Assembly: GCF_017115095.1 (NCBI RefSeq)
Contig: NZ_JABXKI010000260.1
Location: 1 to 33,043 of the forward strand
Direction: 5' to 3'
Length of the DNA: 33,043 bases
Source of the DNA: Nostoc sp. NMS4
GTDB taxonomy: Bacteria > Cyanobacteriota > Cyanobacteriia > Cyanobacteriales > Nostocaceae
A model generated the notes under the pieces. The model searched no databases. It was not told the DNA's origin and worked only from the letters and a program-made list of their open reading frames with translations. Position numbers and translations under genes: made by a program. Positions 18,157 to 26,314 of the stretch are shown here, in pieces. Position 1 is the stretch's first letter; each line of letters begins with the position of its first letter.

Positions 18157-19425
18157 ATGGTTATTACTACAGAAAAACCAGCTTTGCTGGGAGGTTCCAA
18201 AGTTTTTCCAGAGCCATTACCAAGGTATATCAGTATTAGTTCCCAGGAGACTGAAGCCGCGATTCAAGTATTGAAAAGCGGTATTTTATCTGACTATATC
18301 GGTGCTGCTGGACTGTACTTTATGGGTGGTAAACAAGTTCGCACCTTAGAAGAACAATGGGCTAAGTACTTTAATGTTCGTCACGCTTTGAGTGTTAACT
18401 CTGCTACTAGTGGTTTACATGCTGCTGCGATCGCAGCCGGTGTTAATTTTGGTGATGAGGTAATTGTGCCACCGCAAACGATGTCAGCAACGGCAACGGC
18501 AGTGGTTATAGCAAATGGTACTCCTGTTTTTGTCGATCAAGAGGAGACTACTTGCTGCATTGATCCAGAAGCCGTTGAACGTGCTATTAGCCCGCGCACA
18601 AAAGCAATTATCGCAGTCAATTTGTTTGGAGGACCAGCCCAACTGTTGCGCTTGCGTGAGTTAGCAGATCGACACGGTTTGATTCTAATTGAGGACAATT
18701 CCCAAGCACCGGGAGGTCAGCATCAAGGACGTTGGCTCGGAACAATTGGACATTTGGGGGTGTTTAGCCTCAATTGTCACAAAACCATTCAGTGTGGTGA
18801 AGGGGGGATTGTCGTCACTAATGACGATCGCTTGGCGCGGCGAGTAGCGTTGGTACGTAATCATGGAGAGAATGCAATTGAAGCGGAAAACTGGGATGAA
18901 GATGCTGATATTGTTGGTTACAATTATCGTCTAACTGAACTTCAGGCAGCGATCGCTCAGGTTCAACTCCAACGTTTAGAAGAATTGACACAGCCACGAC
19001 TGAAAATTGCTGAAGCTTTAGACCAAGGGCTGTCTGAGTTTAAAGCATTGCGGACGGCTAAAGTTGGCAGTGGCGATCGCCATGTTTACTATACATATCC
19101 CATTTGGATCGATCCACAACAAGCTGGATTGTCGCGGGACAGATTTGTGGAGGCACTTCAAGCCGAAGGATGTCCGGTGACGGGGCGTTATGTGCGTCCT
19201 TTATACAGACTACCTCTTTTCCAAAAGCTGCAACAAGAAGGCAAGACAATTGTCAGTCATCTTACAGGTGTCTGTCCCATAGCCGAAAAGACATATAACG
19301 AGACACTTTTATCTACAACTCTCATCCAAATACCTGGGGGTATTGACTTAGTTGATCGTTTCATAGCTTGTGTGGCTAAAGTTTTGGCTCATGCCGAAGA
19401 GTTAAGTCGGGGGAAAGATGAATGA
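18157..19425 (+). CDS. DegT/DnrJ/EryC1-family sugar aminotransferase
   Basis: A 422-residue PLP-dependent sugar transaminase, distinct from PseC. Seen: SATSGLHAAAIA (82-93), the PLP aspartate in IEDNSQA (178-184) and the Schiff-base lysine in SLNCHKTIQCGEGG (Lys209). The C-terminal part contains the RPLYRLPLF segment typical of larger DegT proteins. It starts eight bases after the oxidoreductase stop and overlaps the next gene by four bases (ATGA), so the three are surely co-translated. It should aminate the keto sugar made by the oxidoreductase. Confidence 0.86.
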   Translation: MVITTEKPALLGGSKVFPEPLPRYISISSQETEAAIQVLKSGILSDYIGAAGLYFMGGKQVRTLEEQWAKYFNVRHALSVNSATSGLHAAAIAAGVNFGDEVIVPPQTMSATATAVVIANGTPVFVDQEETTCCIDPEAVERAISPRTKAIIAVNLFGGPAQLLRLRELADRHGLILIEDNSQAPGGQHQGRWLGTIGHLGVFSLNCHKTIQCGEGGIVVTNDDRLARRVALVRNHGENAIEAENWDEDADIVGYNYRLTELQAAIAQVQLQRLEELTQPRLKIAEALDQGLSEFKALRTAKVGSGDRHVYYTYPIWIDPQQAGLSRDRFVEALQAEGCPVTGRYVRPLYRLPLFQKLQQEGKTIVSHLTGVCPIAEKTYNETLLSTTLIQIPGGIDLVDRFIACVAKVLAHAEELSRGKDE

Positions 19426-20399
19426 AGATTATTGCGATCGCTCACGATCCAGGCGGTGCTAATGCTGTCGCTGCAACTGTTGCAGCCTTGCGAGCCGCAG
19501 GTACACAGGTAGAAGCTTATGCCAAAGGGCCAGCCATCCATCAGTTTCAACGTCTTGTAGTTGCTTGTACGCCAGTTTCTCAGGAACACCAAACTATTTT
19601 TGTACCCTTAACAGGAGATATTCTACTAACAGGAACATCTCAATATGATGAATTTGAACGGGATGCTATTTTTTGGGCAAGGCAAAAGTGTATTCCTAGT
19701 ATTGCTGTCATAGACTATTGGGCAAATTACCGACAGCGTTTTCAACCACTCAATAATCCTACAGAACCAATTTTTCCAGATGTCATCACAGCTTTAGATA
19801 AAGTGTGTGCAGCCGGAATGCTTACTGATGGAATACCAGAAAAGCGAATCCGCGTTGTAGGACAGCCCTATTTTGCTTGGCTGATTGCTAGACAAAAATC
19901 TAGAAAAGGTATTTTAAAACTACCAGAAAATATTCTCTTTGCTTCTCAACCAAATGCCAATGAAGTTGAAATCCTCCGTATCTTAATTAAAGTATTAACT
20001 GACTACGAACCTTTAAAAAAATTCCTGATCCGCTTTCATCCCCGCCAAGGTAAATGCCGTGCTTCGCTTGATTTACTAGCAGAATCAGGTTTGCCATTTG
20101 CCATTGACGAAAGTGCTGATACACTTGCCACTTTGCATCAGCAAGATATAATGCTAGGAATTACCTCAATTATCTTAATTGAGGCAGCTTTAATGGGAAT
20201 ACCAGCAGGTAGCTTGGTCATTGGTGTCGATGACACACTTATTACTAATCAAAGGAGAATTACGATTCCCCTAAACTCCTCAGAAAAACTGCGTGAGTTT
20301 TTGTATTTTCCTCAACATGGAAAAATAGAAGAACAATTTTTTGAACAGCAGCGCGATGCAGATTTGCGAGTCGCACAGTTATGTAAGTCAATCATTTAG
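19422..20399 (+). CDS. GT-B-like protein of the sugar cluster, function unknown
   Basis: A 325-residue soluble protein. The start AIAHDPGGANAVAATVAALR (5-24) and the later VVGQPYFAWL, FLIRFHPRQGK and LGITSIILIEAALMGIPAG segments have the architecture of two-domain GT-B proteins (UDP-GlcNAc 2-epimerase, CDP-glycerol transferase and surface-polysaccharide transferase relatives). The HPR segment and the G(I/A)TS-EAALMG segment correspond to the nucleotide-binding C-terminal domain in such families. It could transfer or process the sugar of the second branch. It overlaps the aminotransferase gene by four bases and is the last gene of the tight cluster. Confidence 0.6.
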   Translation: MKIIAIAHDPGGANAVAATVAALRAAGTQVEAYAKGPAIHQFQRLVVACTPVSQEHQTIFVPLTGDILLTGTSQYDEFERDAIFWARQKCIPSIAVIDYWANYRQRFQPLNNPTEPIFPDVITALDKVCAAGMLTDGIPEKRIRVVGQPYFAWLIARQKSRKGILKLPENILFASQPNANEVEILRILIKVLTDYEPLKKFLIRFHPRQGKCRASLDLLAESGLPFAIDESADTLATLHQQDIMLGITSIILIEAALMGIPAGSLVIGVDDTLITNQRRITIPLNSSEKLREFLYFPQHGKIEEQFFEQQRDADLRVAQLCKSII

Positions 20400-20648
20400 T
20401 TATTGACTTTAACGACTTTTTCAACTGCTAGATACTTCTTAGTTTGGAGTAATTAAAGTTGAAAATAATTCTCTAATTTTTAGGCTATGGAGCCACATAA
20501 ATAAAAATCCTCAGCTAGTTCTATTTATACACTGAAAACTTGAGTGCATCCAAGCTTGGGTTTAACTCCAAAATATTGTGATATGTGACTAGGAGATTTA
20601 ATCAGACAGGATGCAAAAAAACCAAATCAATAATATGAGGTTTCTTCA
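20400..20648. other. Spacer before the large transferase gene
   Basis: An AT-rich 249-bp gap, much wider than those inside the cluster, so a separate promoter is likely. TTTTCAACT (20418-20426) and AGTTGAAAA (20457-20465) can pair over 9 bp with a 30-nt loop and may limit read-through. No gene is seen. Confidence 0.4.
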
Positions 20649-23600
20649 ATGGTTGATAGATTATACTTAGCATATACGCTTACAGATGCCGAGTGGCTAA
20701 TTGCACATCCAGAGCTATTAAAACAAGGTAAAATTGTTTATTCAGGAATTGAGCCTCATTTAGTCTTTCGTTCTGCAAAAATTCCTGCGGATGATGCAGT
20801 TGAATTATATAGGCAATTGGATTTTTGTACTATTGCCAATGAGGCAGAATATCTAAGATGTAAATTTGAGGAAACTTTGCGACAGGTTGGCCCAGATTAC
20901 GGGCTATCACTCATTTATCAAGATATTGATATTTTGTCTTGTTCTCTCCATCTTCTCTACTATTTTTTCTACGAAGCTGTAACTTCCTATCATCTAGCGT
21001 TAGTAATTCTGCGACAATACCAACCCAAAGAAATTTGGGTCAACCAATCACCATTTACTGCTGTAACACAGTGGGGTCTAGCTCCTACACCTCGGACTAA
21101 TTATGAGAATCAAGTCTGGGGAGCTATGAGGAATATAGGAGTAATTATAAAAGATTTAGAAATTTCTACTAACTTAAAATCATCGAATGCTCAAGAGCAG
21201 CAGATAAACTTGGCTTATAGATCGCAATATCAGCCTTGGCAGCCTGAACATAGTCGAAGATCGCCAGTTAAACAAAATAAAAACTCATTAAAATCAGACG
21301 TTTTATTAGCGCTCCAAAATAATTTTCTCAAAAACTATGCACCTATTGGTGAAGCATTGGCAAATTCTTGTAATCTCAAAACATTAGATTTAATTCAGCA
21401 GAATCTATGGTTGGGATGGTCTGATAATTCAGATTCAATTCCCGTTCCTCTTATTCAGGATTTAAACAACATAAGTTCAATAGAAATTAATCAGCTTTTA
21501 AACGAGCGCCGATTTTCCGATGCTTTCTTAGACTATCCGCTAGATATCTGGAAAATTATTCAATCAAGAGTAGACCTTTTATTAAGCTTTGATATTCCCT
21601 TAGTTCGCGCTTGGATAGAATGCTCTCACTGGGTAATAGCTCAGGTGCAACCTAAATTTATCGTCATGGCGGAAGAAGTTTCACTAGCAGCGCGTTCATT
21701 AGGAGCAGTAGCAAAACTGCATGGAATTAAAAAATTAGTAATTGAGCATGGATCTCCTGATACTCAAATATCAAAAAATGAACGATCTGATATGCATCAC
21801 TGGCAGCATAATTATGCTGAAACAAGACCCGATTATATAGCTACGTGGGGTTCTTATGGTCAGCATTATTATGTAGAACGGCTTGGTTGGTCAGCAAAAA
21901 AAGTTATTCCTACCGGCTGGCCTTGGATTGAAAAGGAGATAAGACAGCATCTCAGCAGTAGGAAAATAAACCAGGTTGCCCATGTCGAACGGCAGTTACT
22001 ATTTTTAAGTACATCAACACATAAATCTTACCATTATTTGTACGAAACGCTTCTCGAAGCGGCCAAGCAGTTACGTGTTCAGATTGTTATCAGACCTCAT
22101 GGTGCTGAAAACATAAATTACTTGAGCGATTTAGCTAATCTCATTGGTGTCAACGTCAAAATTGATAATTCAAGTCATATACTCGATCAAATTGCGGAAA
22201 GTGATATTGTTATTGGCGGAGCAACCAGTGTACTAAGTTATGCGATCGCACTGAGTAAGCCTTGTATTTTTTTAGATTTGTTAGAAATGAGAGATTATAA
22301 ACCCTATGCCATCGAAGGTGCAGCAATAGGAGTATATAATCCCGAAGAGTTAATTCCGGCAATTGAAAGGCTCAATAGTGATTATGACGAAAGAGATCGC
22401 CAGCATAAAAAGCAAAAATTGTTTACACGACAATACTTAGGTGAACTAGATGGTAAGGCGACTGAGCGGATTATAAATTTTGTCAAAAGGGAGATTGAAA
22501 TGCAAGATAAGTTATCAACTGATTATCGAAAATTTACAACACAAGCTGATATATTGCGAGTAGACATAGGCTGTGGAATTCATAAACCAAAAGATTTCAT
22601 TGGCGTAGATATTGCTCCTGGTGTTGGTGTTGATATTGTTGCCGATCTCAGTAAAGAATTTCCCTTTCCTGATAGTTCAGTAGACGAGTTGAGAGCGCAT
22701 GACATTATCGAACATCTCTATGACCGAATTCATACAATGAATGAGATATGGAGAGTTTGTAAACCTGGTGCAAAAGTTGACATTCGTGTGCCATCTACAG
22801 ATGGTCGAGGAGCTTTTCAAGACCCCACTCATATCAGCTTTTGGAATATTAATTCTTTTCTATATTACTGTAGTGAATTTCCCGCTTATATAGAACTTTG
22901 TAAAAGATATGGATTTCAAGGCGAGTTTAAAGCTGTGAAGCTTGAACATGAAGAATCTCCTGATGGAGTAATTCATGTCATGGCTGAATTATTTGTGGTT
23001 AAGTCAGCATCTAATTTAAGCCAAAATTATTTGCCAATAACCCAGGAATATCAGCAGGAAATTCAGAAAGAATTCGCTCCTGAAGTTAATGTAAATGTTC
23101 AAGAGCAAGAGATTTTTTCTAAGCTTTATACTTCCATCAAACAATATCAACAAGAGCCAAATAGTCGTACAGCAATAGCAAATCTCCGTCAAGCTCGTCA
23201 TCAAATTGCCCAGGAATGGCTGAATATATCGGACTCGGATCTTGAAAACGCATATTTGGGAGATTTAGGAAAATCACATCAAATATTGCTCAATAGTGGT
23301 CTAATAAATGAAACATTTACTCCTACTGAAGAAGCTTTTGTAGATGAAGTAACTGCACAAATTTCTAAAGGCTTCGATGAACCACAATCGCTTCAATATA
23401 TATTGGCAGTTACGCTCTATCGTTGCGCTGATCAGTTACCATTACAGCATGACGTTTCTAAGATTCCTACATGGTTTATTAATGATTATTTAAAATTCCT
23501 ATTTCAGCCTCAAATTTACTTTCAAAAAGTGGGAGAAGCAGAGAATTACTATTACTATATGCAGGGATTGATTGATTATTTACACACATCAATATTTAGT

Positions 23601-25355
23601 AATCAAGTTTCTCTGTTGTGGCATGAAGTAATTAAAAGTTTTGTCCAAATCGCTAATTTTATCCCTCTCTACTTTAATGAAGATAATCTTAAAGATATCT
23701 ATGCTAAACGTGGAGAAATATTAGATTTTTTCTTGAGAATTAATGGTTATCAGGTCAATTATGAATTTGACGATAGACCTGTAACCAGAAAAAAAATTCG
23801 GATGGGTATTCTAGCAGCCCATTTTCTGCCTTCAGCAGAAACATTTGCTACACTTCCTGTTTATGAATATATTAGTCGCTACTTTGAAGTAATTTTGTAC
23901 TCTCTCAATCAAACTGGTCATCCTTTAGAGCAATATTGCCAAAGTTGTGCCAACTCTTTTAAGCTACTACCACAAGATTTAGCAGAACAAGCAAATACAA
24001 TTCGTACTGATGACCTAGATATATTATTCATTGCTACCAATGTAACGGCAGTAACTAATCAAATCTGCCTTTTATCAATGCATAGGTTAGCTAGAATACA
24101 AGTTACTAGTGGTGGGTCGGTTGTGACAACTGGAATGCAGCACATTGATTATTACATCTCAGGTACGCACACCGATCCATCGGCAACATCAGAACAGCAA
24201 TATCGAGAAAAGTTGGTGAAACTAGAAGGAACTGCTCATTGCTTTAGTTATGGTAATGAAGAAGAAAATGTAACTGTCAAAGTTGATCGAGAAAGTTTAG
24301 GTATCTCTGAAGAAACAGTTATTTTTATCTCTGGTGCTAACTTATTTAAAACCATCCCCGAACTAATTACTACATGGGCAAAAATTATCTATGGAGTTCC
24401 CAACTCTGTTTTAGTGCTTTTGCCATTTGGGCCTAATTGGTCAAATAATTATCCGAAGAAAGCTTTTGTGAATCACTTAATTAAAGTGTTTTCAAAGCAT
24501 GGATTATCAGCAGAACAATTAATAGTTTTAGATCCTCAACCAGTACCAAATCGAGAAGAAGTTAAAGAATACTTCAAAATTGCCGATGTCTATCTAGATT
24601 CCTATCCATTTGCCGGAACAACTTCTTTAGTAGAACCGTTACAAGTGAATTTGCCAGTAATTGCTAGACAGGGAACTACCTTTCGCTCTGCAATGGGGGC
24701 TGCAATGGTTCAAGCACTAGATGTCCCTGATTTAGTTTCAAATAGTGAAGAGTCTTATATACAGTTAGCGATCGCACTTGGCAATAATCCTGAATTACGT
24801 CACCAAAAAAGCGCCGAAATCAAGGAAAAAATGCAGGGTAATCCTAGTTTTCTAGATAGTCGCGCTTACTCAGCTAAAATAGGTAGTCTCTTCCAAGAAT
24901 TATTTAGTAAATATCTTGCAGATACTCTGAGTCAAAATTTCCGCTTAGGAGATATTAATCTAGTTATTTTTCCAGACTGGTCACAGCCAGAAGACCTACT
25001 ATATCAAGATTTAGCAAGTGTTATTTGTAGTCTGACTACTCACCCAGATAAAAGTCGCTTAACTCTCCTGATAGATACTCAAAATATTTCTGAAGAAGAA
25101 GCCGATATGCTTTTATCGTCTTTGACTATGAATTTACTCATGGAAGATGATGTAGATATAACTGAGGGGCCAGAAATTTCTCTGCTAGGGGAGATGAGTG
25201 ATACACAATGGAAAACTCTTTTGCCTAGAATTCATACTCGAATTGCTTTAGCAACAGATAATCAACAGGCGATCGCCCAAGCGAAAGCAGAAAATCTCCC
25301 ATTCTGCGATGTAGATAGCTTGATTGCATCCAAATACTGCGTAGGTTTTGCCTAA
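20649..25355 (+). CDS. Giant multidomain transferase: GT-B-like + methyltransferase + SPINDLY/OGT-like
   Basis: One uninterrupted frame of 1568 residues. Residues 1-300 are helical and unrecognised. Residues 310-615 look like a GT-B surface-carbohydrate transferase (VIEHGSPDT at 364-372, PTGWPWIE at 421-428, IRPHG at 481-485, GGATSVLSYAIALSKP at 523-538). Residues 635-785 are a class I methyltransferase (VDIGCG at 638-643, ADLSKEFPFPD, HDIIEHL, MNEIWRVCKPGG-like motif). Residues 800-1040 are helical. Residues 1048-1420 match the catalytic half of SPINDLY/O-GlcNAc transferases (DILFIATN, IQVTSGGSV, DYYISG, then DVYLDSYPFAGTTSLVEPL at 1313-1331). Residues 1434-1568 are a C-terminal module (NLVIFPDWSQPEDLLYQDLA) seen on other cyanobacterial glycosyltransferases as I recall. 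Acceptor and donor are unknown; it follows the CMP-Pse genes on the same strand. Confidence 0.85.
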   Translation: MVDRLYLAYTLTDAEWLIAHPELLKQGKIVYSGIEPHLVFRSAKIPADDAVELYRQLDFCTIANEAEYLRCKFEETLRQVGPDYGLSLIYQDIDILSCSLHLLYYFFYEAVTSYHLALVILRQYQPKEIWVNQSPFTAVTQWGLAPTPRTNYENQVWGAMRNIGVIIKDLEISTNLKSSNAQEQQINLAYRSQYQPWQPEHSRRSPVKQNKNSLKSDVLLALQNNFLKNYAPIGEALANSCNLKTLDLIQQNLWLGWSDNSDSIPVPLIQDLNNISSIEINQLLNERRFSDAFLDYPLDIWKIIQSRVDLLLSFDIPLVRAWIECSHWVIAQVQPKFIVMAEEVSLAARSLGAVAKLHGIKKLVIEHGSPDTQISKNERSDMHHWQHNYAETRPDYIATWGSYGQHYYVERLGWSAKKVIPTGWPWIEKEIRQHLSSRKINQVAHVERQLLFLSTSTHKSYHYLYETLLEAAKQLRVQIVIRPHGAENINYLSDLANLIGVNVKIDNSSHILDQIAESDIVIGGATSVLSYAIALSKPCIFLDLLEMRDYKPYAIEGAAIGVYNPEELIPAIERLNSDYDERDRQHKKQKLFTRQYLGELDGKATERIINFVKREIEMQDKLSTDYRKFTTQADILRVDIGCGIHKPKDFIGVDIAPGVGVDIVADLSKEFPFPDSSVDELRAHDIIEHLYDRIHTMNEIWRVCKPGAKVDIRVPSTDGRGAFQDPTHISFWNINSFLYYCSEFPAYIELCKRYGFQGEFKAVKLEHEESPDGVIHVMAELFVVKSASNLSQNYLPITQEYQQEIQKEFAPEVNVNVQEQEIFSKLYTSIKQYQQEPNSRTAIANLRQARHQIAQEWLNISDSDLENAYLGDLGKSHQILLNSGLINETFTPTEEAFVDEVTAQISKGFDEPQSLQYILAVTLYRCADQLPLQHDVSKIPTWFINDYLKFLFQPQIYFQKVGEAENYYYYMQGLIDYLHTSIFSNQVSLLWHEVIKSFVQIANFIPLYFNEDNLKDIYAKRGEILDFFLRINGYQVNYEFDDRPVTRKKIRMGILAAHFLPSAETFATLPVYEYISRYFEVILYSLNQTGHPLEQYCQSCANSFKLLPQDLAEQANTIRTDDLDILFIATNVTAVTNQICLLSMHRLARIQVTSGGSVVTTGMQHIDYYISGTHTDPSATSEQQYREKLVKLEGTAHCFSYGNEEENVTVKVDRESLGISEETVIFISGANLFKTIPELITTWAKIIYGVPNSVLVLLPFGPNWSNNYPKKAFVNHLIKVFSKHGLSAEQLIVLDPQPVPNREEVKEYFKIADVYLDSYPFAGTTSLVEPLQVNLPVIARQGTTFRSAMGAAMVQALDVPDLVSNSEESYIQLAIALGNNPELRHQKSAEIKEKMQGNPSFLDSRAYSAKIGSLFQELFSKYLADTLSQNFRLGDINLVIFPDWSQPEDLLYQDLASVICSLTTHPDKSRLTLLIDTQNISEEEADMLLSSLTMNLLMEDDVDITEGPEISLLGEMSDTQWKTLLPRIHTRIALATDNQQAIAQAKAENLPFCDVDSLIASKYCVGFA

Positions 25356-25367
25356 AAATAAAAATCT

Positions 25368-25544
25368 GTAGGTTGCGGAGCGAACGCGGCCTTCTTCCAA
25401 AGGGAGAGGCTAGGCCTTCTCTTAGCGTTTCGTAGAGAAGGGGGTTTCCCCCATGAGCGCCTGGTGTCGGGTTTCCCGACTTGTCCCTTGCGCGTCTCCC
25501 CTTGGGACAAGCAAGTGGGGTTTAAGGAACCAAACCCAACCTAC
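25368..25544. repeat. Nested-hairpin element bounded by GTAGGTTG/CAACCTAC
   Basis: Terminal inverted repeats GTAGGTTG (25368-25375) and CAACCTAC (25537-25544) enclose at least four hairpins: CTTCTCT/AGAGAAG (25416-25422, 25434-25440), GGGGG/CCCCC (25440-25444, 25448-25452), GTCGGG/CCCGAC (25466-25471, 25475-25480) and CTTGTCCC/GGGACAAG (25480-25487, 25504-25511). It carries no gene. It is GC-rich compared with its neighbours and resembles a composite of small mobile repeats. It may also terminate transcription of the large gene. Confidence 0.65.
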
Positions 25545-25590
25545 GAATATTCTTAACCGAGCAGTATTGCCTTAACTCCTGCTTTACCAT

Positions 25591-25872
25591 TTAATAAACC
25601 TCATCATGGCTGCCAATATCAACCAATATAATTAAATCATCTCCTGTTATGGTATCTTTCTTAAAAGCAAAAATAATTCGACAATCATAAACAACAGAAC
25701 AAGACCATAAACCATCCAATTGACCCGTTAGCTTATGAGACTTTAAAGACATAGTAAAAGGATCATTACCCAATAACTCTAAAACCGCTAATATCTTGTC
25801 TTGTAATTGGGGATTTTTCTTGATTAATCGCTTAAAACTCCTTTTAAACTTCTTATCTGTTGTTAAAATCAT
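25591..25872 (-). CDS. RelE/YafQ-type toxin (mRNA interferase family)
   Basis: A 93-residue basic protein of the RelE/ParE superfamily: TTDKKFKRSFKRLIKKNP near the N-terminus, HKLTGQLDGLWSCSVVYDCRI in the middle (the core strands) and the family-typical end IGSHDEVY. RelE proteins cut mRNA on the ribosome and block growth when free of their antitoxin. The ATG overlaps the stop of the upstream antitoxin gene by four bases, a standard toxin-antitoxin arrangement. The catalytic subtype is not certain from sequence. Confidence 0.85.
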   Translation of the reverse strand: MILTTDKKFKRSFKRLIKKNPQLQDKILAVLELLGNDPFTMSLKSHKLTGQLDGLWSCSVVYDCRIIFAFKKDTITGDDLIILVDIGSHDEVY

Positions 25873-26087
25873 TCATCGTCATTCTCCAACAAATAAGACT
25901 TTAAATCTTCAAAAGTTCCTCGTTTAGCTGTCCCCATTTCCACAGCTTTAAATACCTCCTGAGCATTAGCAGCAATTTCAGCCCGTCGAGCCTCAATCCG
26001 TCGCTTGCGAATCAACTCGAATAAGTGATCCTGATCCTCTATTGTCAAACTCTCGATAGAATCAATCATTTCTTGAAAAGTCATCAT
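25869..26087 (-). CDS. Antitoxin partner of the RelE-type toxin
   Basis: A 72-residue acidic/helical protein (MMTFQEMIDSIESLTIEDQD start, then a long basic helix RKRRIEARRAEIAANAQEV and an acidic tail). The sequence type is common next to cyanobacterial RelE genes. The long helix and C-terminal tail would wrap the toxin. The start at 26087 is chosen because AGGAG (26093-26097) lies five bases ahead; an upstream ATG at 26111 would add eight residues and lacks such a site. It overlaps the toxin gene by four bases. Confidence 0.8.
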   Translation of the reverse strand: MMTFQEMIDSIESLTIEDQDHLFELIRKRRIEARRAEIAANAQEVFKAVEMGTAKRGTFEDLKSYLLENDDE

Positions 26088-26211
26088 ATAAGCTCCTGTG
26101 ACATCTCCCATACTGAACCGAAGCAGTTACAGGGAGACTTGTTACAAAGGACAACTGTTTACGGTATGGCGGTTATTTTCCCACCAAGATAAAGCGTTCA
26201 CCGAATTGGCG

Positions 26212-26220
26212 ATTATACCA
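26212..26220 (-). promoter_or_regulatory. Extended -10 promoter candidate for the toxin-antitoxin operon
   Basis: On the minus strand the sequence reads TGGTATAAT, a perfect extended -10 element, about 125 bases ahead of the antitoxin start. No good -35 hexamer is seen. A near-palindrome TTGTTACAA (26139-26147) lies between it and the gene and could be an operator bound by the antitoxin; this is inference. Confidence 0.4.
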
Positions 26221-26314
26221 GTACTGAAAAATTCGCAGACATTGATTAAGAATTAGGTTTTTATTCCGACTCTAATCGTTACGCACTAATCATATCACGA
26301 TACTCACTTAGAGC

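Noticed and set aside
22040-22075. Short palindrome GCTTCTCGAAGC in the giant gene as a mobile repeat insertion
   Set aside because: The encoded YETLLEAAKQL is a natural helix and nothing suggests an interrupted conserved region.
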